A model generated the notes under the pieces. It was not told where the DNA came from, searched no databases, and saw nothing but the letters and a program-made list of their open reading frames with translations. 21,661 nt of DNA from JAHELQ01 sp965603365 (GTDB taxonomy: Bacteria; Acidobacteriota; Aminicenantia; UBA2199): assembly GCA_965603365.1 (NCBI GenBank), contig CBFDCR010000085.1, positions 1 through 21,661 on the forward strand, written 5' to 3'. Below are positions 1 to 8,522 of the stretch, piece after piece. Within the stretch, counting starts at the first letter, position 1; each line of letters begins with the position of its first letter. Made by a program: the position numbers and the translations under genes.

Positions 1-66
1 AGTGAAATTTCAATCAAATTCTGTTTATAAAAATAAATATTGGGGGAGGGCAAGCTATTTTGGTGG

Positions 67-96
67 TTGACATTTTCGGTTATAATAATGTATTAT
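67..96 (+). promoter_or_regulatory. sigma70-type promoter for the barrel protein
   Basis: TTGACA at 67-72, an 18-bp spacer and TATTAT at 91-96. The -10 box ends 8 nt before the ATG at 105, so transcription would start at or next to the start codon. A competing reading is a GGGGGAGGG Shine-Dalgarno at 42-50 serving TTG/GTG codons at 60-65, which would place this promoter inside the gene. Confidence 0.5.
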
Positions 97-104
97 ATAC
101 AAAG

Positions 105-1286
105 ATGAAGAAAACATTAATCATTACACTCGTAGGTGGATTTTTGGTTGTCGGTCTAAAGGTGAATTTATTTTCGATTATCCCGGGATTTTATGGGGCC
201 CGTTCGCTGTCATTGGGGTATGCCTCGTCTGCCCTTAATTACGATGTGAATGCCGTGTTTTTGAATGCCGCCAATTTATCGACCGTGCCTTTTCCCATTT
301 CCGGATACCAGTACCAGCACAGCTATATGGATTACAAAAATTTCGTGGACGATTTTAATGAAGTCCTGGGGTTTGATCTGAAGAATTTCTCCGGTTTCAA
401 CAGCACGGACAGGGCGGATGTATTCCGTAAATTGGACCGGCTGTTTCATGCCAGAAACGGCATGTATGGGGCCCGGGGCAACATACCGGGTTATGTGTCC
501 AGGAATTTCGGTATTTCGGTCTCCCTGGTGGATACGGCAGTGGTAAATCCGGTGGTTAGCGACATTTTCAATAAGGATGTGGAGAGCGTAACCAATGAGG
601 ATATCGCCTCGCTGGAGTTGAATTTTATCGGCCTTCGCTATAAGCAATTTTCGATCGCCTATTCCCTGGACTTAACGAGACTCATCCGCTTCGGCATTAG
701 TTTACACTATTTAAATGGAAAAGTGACGGAATTCAATTCCCCCATCGTGGATGGTACATTCGAGAAAGATTGGAGTACCCACTCTTACCTTGAATTCGGC
801 TGGGAGTCGGCGGAAGAGAAATTCTCTAAGTTGATTGCCGATTTCTCGGTGATCACCGATATAGGTCGATATTTCCGGGTTGGCCTGGTGTATAAAAACG
901 TGGGCAGCCCCACTATCAAGGTGGCCGAAAAGGAGATTGTACTAAACAAGCGCCTCATCGCCGCCATCGCTTACCGGCCCAATCCCCAGTGGGGGATTTA
1001 TCTGGATGTGGACGTGGCTAAAAGTGAACTACTTTATAATGGCGAAGAGATGCAGCCCCTTTCCATCGGCGTTGAAAAAGGCTTTTTTAACAATACGTTT
1101 TTTTTGCGGGCCGGTCTGTTAAATGACCTGACGGAAAAGAAATTTTTTGGCAAAGAGTCCGCTGTACTGTACGGCCTTGGCCTGGGATTTAACATGAATC
1201 GTATCATCGTGGATATTGCCCTGGGCCTCGACAGCAGCGGTACCCTGAAAAATCTGGCAATTTCCGGATTCTTTATCATAAAATAA
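105..1286 (+). CDS. outer-membrane beta-barrel protein (TraF/PorV-like)
   Basis: Predicted secreted outer-membrane barrel of 393 residues. The N-terminus (MKKTLIITLVGGFLVVGL...) is a classic signal peptide. It is followed by the hallmark of PorV/TraF_2-type barrels: an N-terminal GARSLSLG stretch, then a 'NPA'-like region (NAANLSTV), then alternating amphipathic strands to a C-terminal hydrophobic strand ending FFIIK. Proteins of this type are often annotated 'conjugal transfer protein TraF', but no conjugation gene is nearby, so that name should not be taken as function. The start at 105 is chosen because it puts the signal peptide at the N-terminus; an in-frame TTG at 60 would add 15 residues and has a better Shine-Dalgarno. 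A separate promoter at 1302 means the following pil genes need not be cotranscribed. A pilus-related role is possible only by proximity. Confidence 0.7.
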   Translation: MKKTLIITLVGGFLVVGLKVNLFSIIPGFYGARSLSLGYASSALNYDVNAVFLNAANLSTVPFPISGYQYQHSYMDYKNFVDDFNEVLGFDLKNFSGFNSTDRADVFRKLDRLFHARNGMYGARGNIPGYVSRNFGISVSLVDTAVVNPVVSDIFNKDVESVTNEDIASLELNFIGLRYKQFSIAYSLDLTRLIRFGISLHYLNGKVTEFNSPIVDGTFEKDWSTHSYLEFGWESAEEKFSKLIADFSVITDIGRYFRVGLVYKNVGSPTIKVAEKEIVLNKRLIAAIAYRPNPQWGIYLDVDVAKSELLYNGEEMQPLSIGVEKGFFNNTFFLRAGLLNDLTEKKFFGKESAVLYGLGLGFNMNRIIVDIALGLDSSGTLKNLAISGFFIIK

Positions 1287-1301
1287 TTTTGAATTAACGA
1301 A

Positions 1302-1330
1302 TTGACATCTACGTTGTTTTTCTTTAGAAT
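1302..1330 (+). promoter_or_regulatory. sigma70-type promoter for the pilB operon
   Basis: TTGACA at 1302-1307, a 17-bp spacer and TAGAAT at 1325-1330. It lies in the 55-bp gap between the barrel gene and pilB. The predicted transcript start (about 1337) is very close to the pilB start candidates at 1342 (TTG) and 1357 (ATG), and would remove part of the only SD-like sequence (AGGCGG, 1333-1338). Confidence 0.6.
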
Positions 1331-1341
1331 ATAGGCGGAAT

Positions 1342-3069
1342 TTGTATGAAAAGACGATGAAGCTTGGAGAATTACTGTTAAACGATAATAAAGTCACCCA
1401 GGAACAGTTGCAGCATGCCCTGGAGATGCAGAAAAAAGAACCGGGAAAGTTGGGTAGTGTTCTCATTCGTCTGGGTTACATTACCGAAGAGGACATCGCT
1501 CAGGCATTGAGCAAGCAATTCGGTTATCCTTCTATCAATTTATCAAAATTTGATATCGATGAGAAGGTGTTGGAATTGATTAAACCGGAGATTGCCCGCA
1601 AGAATGTGGTGATCCCGGTGCATCGAATCGGTTCGATTTTAACCCTGGCTATGGCCGACCCCTCCAATTTATTTGTCCAGGAAGAGATTCGTTTCTCCAC
1701 CAACCTGCGTATTCAGGCCGTTATTGCTCCGGAAAGTTCCATCCTGGAAGCTATCGATAAATATTACGGTTCTTCAACAGGTATAGAGGCCCAGAAATTT
1801 CTGGATGAGATCGAAATGGGGGATGAGGAAGCCGCCCTTGAAGTACTGGAGGAAATGCAAGACGAGGATTTGGGGATCGGGGAGATGGATGAAGATGCAC
1901 CGGCCATCAAACTGGTCAACCTCATTTTTCGGGATGCCATATCCAAAGGGGCCTCGGACATCCATTTTGAACCCTATGAAAAGGTGTTCAGGGTCAGATT
2001 ACGCATTGACGGCGTGCTGCATGAGTATATGACCCCGCCGATGAACCTGAGGAATAAAGTAACCGCCAGGGTGAAATTAATCGCCGGTATTGATATTGCC
2101 GAGAGGAGACTCCCCCAGGACGGCAGGATTAAGACCAAACTGACGGTGAATGAGAGAAGAAAGCTGGTGGATATGAGGGTCTCTGCCTTGCCCACCATCC
2201 ACGGGGAGAAGATTGTCGTCCGAATTCTGGACAAAGATAATTTAATGCTGGATATGACCAAACTGGGATTTGAATCCCTGTCGCTGCAGCGTTTTGAACG
2301 GAATATCAAGGAACCCTGGGGAATTGTGCTGGTAACCGGTCCCACCGGTTCCGGGAAAACCAACACCCTTTATTCGGCCATTTCCAATTTAAATAACGAG
2401 GAAGTCAATATTATTACCGCTGAGAACCCGGTGGAGTTTAATCTTTTTGGCATCAATCAGGTGAATATTAAGGAACAAATCGGTCTGACGTTTCCGGCTG
2501 CCTTGAGGTCTTTCTTGAGGCAGGATCCCAATATCATACTGGTGGGGGAGATCAGGGATTTTGAAACAGCGGATATTGCCATAAAAGCTTCATTAACCGG
2601 TCATATGGTGCTCTCCACCCTGCATACCAACGATGCCCCTTCCACCATTGCCAGGCTGATTAATATGGGCATCGAGCCGTTTCTGGTTTCCAGCGCCGTT
2701 CGCCTGGTGGTGGCCCAGAGATTGGTGAGAAGATTTTGCAATAATTGTAAGTCCCCGGCCAAGATTCCGGCCCAAACGCTGATCGATATCGGTTTTTCTC
2801 CGGAAGAGGCCAAATCCGTAAAGATTTTTGAGCCTAAAGGCTGTGAGAAATGCCACAACACCGGTTTCAAAGGAAGGGTCGGACTATATGAAGTGATGGA
2901 GATCGACGAAGAACTCAGGGAATTGGTCATGGTGGGGGCCTCCACCTCCGAACTCAGGCAAAAGGCAAAAGAGAAGGGTATGCTGACCCTGCGCATGAGT
3001 GGTATAGAGAAAATCAAGGCCGGTACTACCTCTATTGAAGAGGTATTAAGGGAATCGACCAGAATGTAA
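1342..3069 (+). CDS. pilB: type IV pilus extension ATPase PilB
   Basis: Cytoplasmic hexameric ATPase that powers pilus assembly at the inner-membrane platform (PilC). Residues 7-59 are an MshEN-type c-di-GMP-binding domain: two 24-residue motifs (7-30 and 36-59) separated by exactly five residues. The GspE/PilB core follows, with Walker A GPTGSGKT (333-340), an Asp box reading ENPVE (361-365), Walker B around VGEIRD (E403), a His box LSTLHTND (424-431) and the zinc-binding cysteine pairs C466/C469 and C501/C504 typical of PilB. Length (575) is normal. The start is uncertain: TTG 1342 has an SD-like AGGCGG too close to it, and ATG 1357 is the alternative. A four-codon ORF beginning at ATG 1346 overlaps ATG 1357. 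It is the first gene of pilB-pilT-pilC-pilS-pilR. Confidence 0.95.
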   Translation: MYEKTMKLGELLLNDNKVTQEQLQHALEMQKKEPGKLGSVLIRLGYITEEDIAQALSKQFGYPSINLSKFDIDEKVLELIKPEIARKNVVIPVHRIGSILTLAMADPSNLFVQEEIRFSTNLRIQAVIAPESSILEAIDKYYGSSTGIEAQKFLDEIEMGDEEAALEVLEEMQDEDLGIGEMDEDAPAIKLVNLIFRDAISKGASDIHFEPYEKVFRVRLRIDGVLHEYMTPPMNLRNKVTARVKLIAGIDIAERRLPQDGRIKTKLTVNERRKLVDMRVSALPTIHGEKIVVRILDKDNLMLDMTKLGFESLSLQRFERNIKEPWGIVLVTGPTGSGKTNTLYSAISNLNNEEVNIITAENPVEFNLFGINQVNIKEQIGLTFPAALRSFLRQDPNIILVGEIRDFETADIAIKASLTGHMVLSTLHTNDAPSTIARLINMGIEPFLVSSAVRLVVAQRLVRRFCNNCKSPAKIPAQTLIDIGFSPEEAKSVKIFEPKGCEKCHNTGFKGRVGLYEVMEIDEELRELVMVGASTSELRQKAKEKGMLTLRMSGIEKIKAGTTSIEEVLRESTRM

Positions 3070-3087
3070 AATTTAAGGAGTCATCAG

Positions 3088-4233
3088 ATGGCATTACCGC
3101 TTCCTCAATTATTAAAAATAATGGTAGATGAAGGTGGAACGGATCTTCACATCACCACCAATTCCGCGCCTATCATCAGGGTTCATGGTTACATCAAGAG
3201 GATTGATCACCCTGCTCTTACACCGGGCGAAACCAAGCAAATTATCTACAGTATTTTGAACGATAACCAAAAACATAAATTCGAAGAGGAGTGGGAACTC
3301 GATTTTTCCTTCGGTATTAAAGGACTGGCCCGGTTCCGGGCCAATGTGTTCATGCAGCGTGGTGCAGTGGCCGGAGCGTTTAGAAGAATTCCCTATGAGA
3401 TCTGGAGTTTTGATAAACTGGGGCTGCCGCCGGTGGTGGCGACTATGGCTGATAAGCCCAGGGGCCTGGTGCTGGTGACCGGCCCCACCGGTTCCGGCAA
3501 GACCACAACGCTGGCAGCCATGATTGATAAGATCAACAAGGAGAGATCGGTCCACATTATCACCATCGAAGATCCCATCGAATATCTACACACCCATCGA
3601 AAGGCGGTGATTAACCAGAGGGAGTTGCACGCCGATACCAAGGGGTTTATGGCGGCATTGAAATCAGCCCTCAGGGAAGATCCGGATGTGGTGCTAATCG
3701 GCGAGATGAGAGATTTAGAGACCATTCAATCGGCCATTACCATTGCCGAGACCGGACATTTAACCTTTGCCACCCTGCACACCAATTCTGCTTCCCAGAC
3801 CATAAACCGAATCATCGATGTGTTCCCGCCTCATCAGCAGGATCAAGTCAGGACCCAGTTATCCATGAATCTTGAAGGAATTGTGACCCAGGCCCTGCTT
3901 CCCAAAGGGGACGGCCGGGGTAGAGCTCTGGCGGTGGAAGTGTTAGTACCCAATGCAGCAGTGCGACACCTGATCAGGGATAACAAGATCCATCAGATTT
4001 ATGCCACCATGCAAACCGGTCAGGATAAATACGGCATGATTACCTTTAACCAGTCACTGGCCAATCTCTATTTCAAGAAGGATATTAACCTGGAATTGGC
4101 AATGGGAGTATCTCACAATCCCGAGGAGCTGAGTGACCTGATCAAGCGGGGCCCCCAGGCACTATCCAGCCAATTCAGGCCGGTTTATTCCAGGCCCAAC
4201 ACTCCCAGCGATTTTAGATCTACAAATTTTTAA
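3088..4233 (+). CDS. pilT: type IV pilus retraction ATPase PilT
   Basis: ATPase that depolymerises the pilus and so drives twitching motility and DNA uptake. The N-terminal PAS-like domain (TDLHITTNSAPIIRVHG) is typical. Core motifs are intact: Walker A GPTGSGKT (132-139), Asp box EDPIEY (161-166), Walker B DVVLIGEMRD (E206) and His box FATLHTN (227-233). The C-terminal AIRNLIRE-type motif appears as AVRHLIRDNK. At 381 residues it is full length with a short disordered tail. The SD AAGGAG lies at a good distance before ATG 3088, and the gap to pilB is 18 nt, so it should be cotranscribed. Confidence 0.96.
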   Translation: MALPLPQLLKIMVDEGGTDLHITTNSAPIIRVHGYIKRIDHPALTPGETKQIIYSILNDNQKHKFEEEWELDFSFGIKGLARFRANVFMQRGAVAGAFRRIPYEIWSFDKLGLPPVVATMADKPRGLVLVTGPTGSGKTTTLAAMIDKINKERSVHIITIEDPIEYLHTHRKAVINQRELHADTKGFMAALKSALREDPDVVLIGEMRDLETIQSAITIAETGHLTFATLHTNSASQTINRIIDVFPPHQQDQVRTQLSMNLEGIVTQALLPKGDGRGRALAVEVLVPNAAVRHLIRDNKIHQIYATMQTGQDKYGMITFNQSLANLYFKKDINLELAMGVSHNPEELSDLIKRGPQALSSQFRPVYSRPNTPSDFRSTNF

Positions 4234-4243
4234 GGGGGATTAA

Positions 4244-5455
4244 ATGGCGGTTTACAAATTTAAAGGAAAAAATAAAATTGGTAACATCGTGGATGGAGAG
4301 CGGGTTGCCCGGACTCCGCAGGATCTGATCGCGGCCCTGGAAAAGGAGCAGATCCAGGTTCTCAACATAGAAAAGAAAAAAGTGGCTGTCAGAATACCCT
4401 TTGTGACCGGAGCTCCCCGAAAGAAAGTGAAACTACGGGACATGTCGGTTTTTAACCGGCAATTTTCCGTTATGTTTAATGCCGGGCTGCCCATTACCCA
4501 GGCAATTAATATTCTCGCCGGACAGCAGAAAAACAAGTATTTCCAGGAAGTACTGAATACCGTCAGGAAAGACGTGGAGGCAGGCTCCAATTTGTCCAAT
4601 GCTCTGAAAAAACATCCGAATGTATTCAATGACCTGTACGCCAGCATGATCCAGGCCGGTGAGGCCTCCGGTAACCTGGATACCATCCTGATGCGGCTCT
4701 CCGAATATATTGAAGGAATGGCCAAACTGGTCGGAAAAGTTAAGTCTGCTATGGCCTACCCCATTGCGGTGTTAATTATCGCCGTTGTTTTAACTGCTGT
4801 AATATTGTGGAAGGTGGTGCCGGTGTTTGAAGACATGTTTGATCAATTGGGAGCAGCGCTGCCGGTGCCCACCAAAATTGTGATTGATCTCTCTGATTTT
4901 ATGCAAAGTAACTTCTTGTTTATCGTGGCGGCGATTGTGGGGCTGATTTTTGCTTATAGAGCTTATTATAAAACTTTTAAGGGCAGGCGGGTGGTGGATC
5001 GAGTTAAGTTGAAGATCCCCGTTTTTTCGGATTTGTTGTTAAAGGTGGGTGTCGCCCGGGTTACCCGCACACTGGCTACCCTGCTCAATTCCGGTGTGGA
5101 GATCATCGAGTCCATTACCATAACTGCCAAGACCGCCGGTAATGCCATCATTGAAGATGCGGTGTTAAAAAGCCGTTCCGCGGTGCAGGAAGGCAAACCA
5201 TTGTATGAGGCCTGGGAGGAAGCCAGCATATTCCCCTTCATGGTCACCCAGATGGTTTCGGTGGGTGAGCAAACTGGATCCCTTTCCACCATGCTGGGGA
5301 AAATTGCCGACTTTTATGATGAAGAGGTCGATATGACGGTGTCGGCCCTGATTTCCCTGATGGAACCGATCATGATTCTATTTTTAGGCGGACTCGTGGG
5401 TTCCATCATTGTGGCCATGTATTTGCCGTTGTTCGATATCATCTCACAAATCTAA
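4244..5455 (+). CDS. pilC: type IV pilus inner-membrane platform protein PilC
   Basis: Polytopic inner-membrane protein on which PilB and PilT act. At 403 residues it has the usual two T2SSF repeats (roughly 65-190 and 270-395), each with the 'F.RQF..M..AGLPI' type signature (here FNRQFSVMFNAGLPITQA) and membrane segments near residues 170-192, 220-240 and 375-397. The N-terminal cytoplasmic piece starts MAVYKFKGKNKIG, like other PilC proteins. The SD AAGGGGG lies just after the pilT stop, with a 10-nt intergenic gap. Confidence 0.96.
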   Translation: MAVYKFKGKNKIGNIVDGERVARTPQDLIAALEKEQIQVLNIEKKKVAVRIPFVTGAPRKKVKLRDMSVFNRQFSVMFNAGLPITQAINILAGQQKNKYFQEVLNTVRKDVEAGSNLSNALKKHPNVFNDLYASMIQAGEASGNLDTILMRLSEYIEGMAKLVGKVKSAMAYPIAVLIIAVVLTAVILWKVVPVFEDMFDQLGAALPVPTKIVIDLSDFMQSNFLFIVAAIVGLIFAYRAYYKTFKGRRVVDRVKLKIPVFSDLLLKVGVARVTRTLATLLNSGVEIIESITITAKTAGNAIIEDAVLKSRSAVQEGKPLYEAWEEASIFPFMVTQMVSVGEQTGSLSTMLGKIADFYDEEVDMTVSALISLMEPIMILFLGGLVGSIIVAMYLPLFDIISQI

Positions 5456-5467
5456 TCGAAGAATGCC

Positions 5468-7087
5468 TTGATATTTTTAGAAGATCAAGAAATAAACAGA
5501 AGGTTCGTATTTCTGAATTCAATACGGATCTCTATACTATCCGCCCTGATTCTGATTTCCATATTTATCCTGATATTTGTGGAAACGTTAGAGACGATTC
5601 TGCCGATTATTGTATCCCTCTCTTTTGCCGTTATTTTCAGTATTCTTAATTTCTATTTGTTTAAAGTTCTAAACTATCGGGTTGCTATCTACATGCAATT
5701 ATTTGTGGATATCATTGTGATTACTTTTCTGGTCTACTTCTCCGGTGGTATTGTCAGTCCCTTTTATTTTCTTTACATTTTACCGATTATTGTGTCCTCC
5801 ATCTTTCTGAATAGACGGGATACCCTTTACATTGCCACTCTGTCGTTTATTATATTTGGGATTCTGTCGGATTTACTGTACCTGAAAGTTATTCCCTTTT
5901 ATTTTGGCATTTATCCCCAGCAGCATATACCGTTGGGCAGTTTTATCTACAATTTGTTGATGAGTTTTATTGCCTTTTCCACAGTGGCCATTCTCTCTTC
6001 CTATTACTTTGAAAAAATCAGAACCACCGGTGAGGCCCTAAAAAATATTCAGGAAAATTTGAAGGACCTGGTTTTGCTCAACAACACAGTGATGGAAAAG
6101 ATGGAAAATGGTTTTATGATCTGCGATTCAGGTGGAAAATTGATATCATACAATGAAAAATCGAAAAATTTACTGAATCTAAACAGCCGCAGCAATGTAT
6201 TTGAATTGCTGCTGTCAAAGTCCGACAATCAGAAAATTAAATCATTATCCCATATCAATAACCGCTACTATTTCGAAAAAATAGAGAACGGGGTGTTTTT
6301 AGGGGTTTCGGTCTCTTTTATTGAAAATTTATATGGAATCGATAAAATATTTGTCTTTATTGTCACCGATTTGACGGAGAGGAAAGAGATCGAGGACGCT
6401 TTAAAAAGTAAGGAACATCTAGCCTTGATCGGGGAGATGGCTGCCGGAATTGCCCATGAGATCCGTAACCCCTTAGCATCCATTTCTGGATCGGTGCAAT
6501 TTTTGCAAAAGGAACTCAAACTGGAACCGGAATATCAGAATTTAATGGAGATCATTATCCGGGAATCCAGTCGTTTATCCAAATCGATCGAGGATTTTTT
6601 AGAGTTTACCCGGGTCACCCCCCTAAACGTCAGCGATATTGACATTTCAGAGGTCATGGATGAGATTGTTGAGTTGATTCGTCTGAACCAGCAAAAGGTC
6701 AAGTTTCTAAAAAAGTACATTTCCGGCAATGTGATCAGGGCGGACCAAAAAAAGGTCAAACAACTGGTATGGAATTTATTGAATAATGCAGTAAAGGCGA
6801 TGAATGAGAAAGGCTTTATTGAAATTCATATCTATGAAGAGGGAGATTGCGTTAATCTTTTCATAAAGGATGACGGCGTCGGCATCGAAAAAGGTGAATT
6901 AAAGAAGATATTTACTCCCTTTTATTCCAGGTTTACCTCAGGCATCGGCCTGGGCATGTCCATTGTCAAACGAATTATAGAGGAACACGGCGCAGATATC
7001 AAAATCAAATCAAAAAAAAATGTCGGTACGGAAGTGACCGTTTGTTTTAAAAAGGTAACTCCTTTAATCGAAATGAACCAAAATTAG
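5468..7087 (+). CDS. pilS: PilS-type membrane sensor histidine kinase
   Basis: Inner-membrane kinase that would phosphorylate PilR and so control pilus genes. The first 180 residues contain about six hydrophobic segments, as in Pseudomonas and Myxococcus PilS, where the membrane domain senses pilin. A PAS-like region (about 205-305) follows, then HisKA with the phospho-accepting H330 in AAGIAHEIRNPL, and HATPase_c with N box (NLLNNAVKAM), G1 DDGVGI and G2 GIGLGMS. Length is 539. The start is a TTG 12 nt after pilC with only a weak GAAG SD, which suggests translational coupling to pilC. The position directly before pilR supports the assignment. Confidence 0.9.
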   Translation: MIFLEDQEINRRFVFLNSIRISILSALILISIFILIFVETLETILPIIVSLSFAVIFSILNFYLFKVLNYRVAIYMQLFVDIIVITFLVYFSGGIVSPFYFLYILPIIVSSIFLNRRDTLYIATLSFIIFGILSDLLYLKVIPFYFGIYPQQHIPLGSFIYNLLMSFIAFSTVAILSSYYFEKIRTTGEALKNIQENLKDLVLLNNTVMEKMENGFMICDSGGKLISYNEKSKNLLNLNSRSNVFELLLSKSDNQKIKSLSHINNRYYFEKIENGVFLGVSVSFIENLYGIDKIFVFIVTDLTERKEIEDALKSKEHLALIGEMAAGIAHEIRNPLASISGSVQFLQKELKLEPEYQNLMEIIIRESSRLSKSIEDFLEFTRVTPLNVSDIDISEVMDEIVELIRLNQQKVKFLKKYISGNVIRADQKKVKQLVWNLLNNAVKAMNEKGFIEIHIYEEGDCVNLFIKDDGVGIEKGELKKIFTPFYSRFTSGIGLGMSIVKRIIEEHGADIKIKSKKNVGTEVTVCFKKVTPLIEMNQN

Positions 7088-7098
7088 GAGTGATGTAG

Positions 7099-8490
7099 AT
7101 GTCTGAAGAGAGAGCTAAAATTTTGGTGGTGGATGATGACCCCAGCTTAAGGAACATGATGAGTATTGTATTAAAGAAGGAAGGCTATCATATCACCACT
7201 GTGGACAATGCCCAATCGGCCCTCAATATCTTAAAGAAGGGGGATGTTGGTTTACTCATTTCCGATATTAAGATGCCCGAAATCAGCGGCATCGAATTAC
7301 TCCGCAAAGTAAAATCCATCCAGCCAGATATGCCGGTAGTTATGATTACTGCCTATGGTTCAACCAACGATGCAGTGGAGGCCATGAAACTGGGGGCAGA
7401 AGATTATATTCCCAAACCCTTTAACCTGGATGAATTAAAAATTATTATTCACAAAGCTCTGTATAAAAAAAGTATTGAACGGGAAAATGTCGAGTTAAAG
7501 TCTAAGTTGACGGAGAAGGAACAGTTTGAAAATATTATTGGTAAGACTCCCAGGATGCGTAAAATCTTTGATCTCATCGATACCGTGGCCAAAACCGATT
7601 CAACCATTCTCGTCAGCGGCAAGAGCGGGACCGGCAAAGAATTGATCGCCATAGCCATCCACAACAAGAGTCATCGGCGAAACAATAAATTTGTTTCTAT
7701 TAATTGCAGCGCCCTGCCGGAGAATTTACTGGAAAGCGAGTTGTTTGGCCATACAAAGGGGTCGTTTACCGATGCGTTTAAAGACAAAAAGGGGCTATTC
7801 GAGGAGGCAGATAGAGGGACTCTTTTTTTGGATGAAATCGGTGAGATGTCGCAGAACATGCAAGTTAAACTGCTGCGGGCCATTCAGGAAAGAAAGATTC
7901 GCAGGGTAGGCAGCAATGAAGAGATCGCCATCGATGTCAGGATTATTTCGGCCACCAATAAAGATCTTTTGAAAAGCATGCAGGAAGGAGAATTCAGATC
8001 CGATCTCTTTTATCGTCTCAATGTGATCCATGTCCATGTACCTGAACTGAGAGATAGAAAAGAGGATATCCCGCTGCTGATGCAATTTTTCCTGAAGGTT
8101 TTTAATGAAAAAATTAATAAGAATATTGAGGGATTTGACAGAGATGTGGCTGATTTATTTCAGAATCATTCGTGGCCCGGCAATGTCAGGGAACTGGAAA
8201 ATTATGTGGAACGGGCAGTCACTCTGGAGAGGGGTAAGTATATTACTATAAGCTCGCTGCCCGAGTCAATGGTTTACGATATAAATGATAGAAAATTACC
8301 GGCCCAGGATCTAAAATCCTTAATACATGATGAAAATTTTGATTTTATCGAGTATGTGGATAGTATTCAGAAAAAAATTATTATAAGTGCCTTAGATGCC
8401 AACAGTTCCAATATCAAAAAAACTGCGGAAATGTTGAAACTGAGTTATCGACAATTGAGATACCTCATTGATAAGTTTCATTTAAAATAG
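7099..8490 (+). CDS. pilR: PilR-type sigma54-dependent response regulator
   Basis: NtrC-family activator, the partner of PilS. The receiver domain (1-120) has acidic pocket DDD (12-14), phospho-acceptor D56 and conserved K106. The AAA+ domain has Walker A GKSGTGKE (174-181), the sigma54-contact loop GSFTDA (221-226, variant of GAFTGA) and Walker B TLFLDEIGE (241-249). A Fis-type helix-turn-helix closes the protein (SNIKKTAEMLKLSYRQLRY). SD AGGAG precedes ATG, 11 nt after pilS. Its target would normally be a sigma54 promoter of the pilin gene; no pilin lies in this window. Confidence 0.93.
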   Translation: MSEERAKILVVDDDPSLRNMMSIVLKKEGYHITTVDNAQSALNILKKGDVGLLISDIKMPEISGIELLRKVKSIQPDMPVVMITAYGSTNDAVEAMKLGAEDYIPKPFNLDELKIIIHKALYKKSIERENVELKSKLTEKEQFENIIGKTPRMRKIFDLIDTVAKTDSTILVSGKSGTGKELIAIAIHNKSHRRNNKFVSINCSALPENLLESELFGHTKGSFTDAFKDKKGLFEEADRGTLFLDEIGEMSQNMQVKLLRAIQERKIRRVGSNEEIAIDVRIISATNKDLLKSMQEGEFRSDLFYRLNVIHVHVPELRDRKEDIPLLMQFFLKVFNEKINKNIEGFDRDVADLFQNHSWPGNVRELENYVERAVTLERGKYITISSLPESMVYDINDRKLPAQDLKSLIHDENFDFIEYVDSIQKKIIISALDANSSNIKKTAEMLKLSYRQLRYLIDKFHLK

Positions 8491-8522
8491 GTTAGATTCA
8501 CGTTTTCGAGGATTCAAGGTTG

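Noticed and set aside
105..1286. Conjugation gene, given the TraF-like look of the barrel protein
   Set aside because: No relaxase, coupling protein or mating-pair genes are present, and this barrel family is commonly mislabelled TraF.
7760..7780. PilR sigma54-contact loop reads GSFTDA instead of GAFTGA, a possible loss of sigma54 activation
   Set aside because: Variants ending in TDA occur in many sigma54 activators, and both Walker motifs are intact, so this alone does not argue for loss of function.
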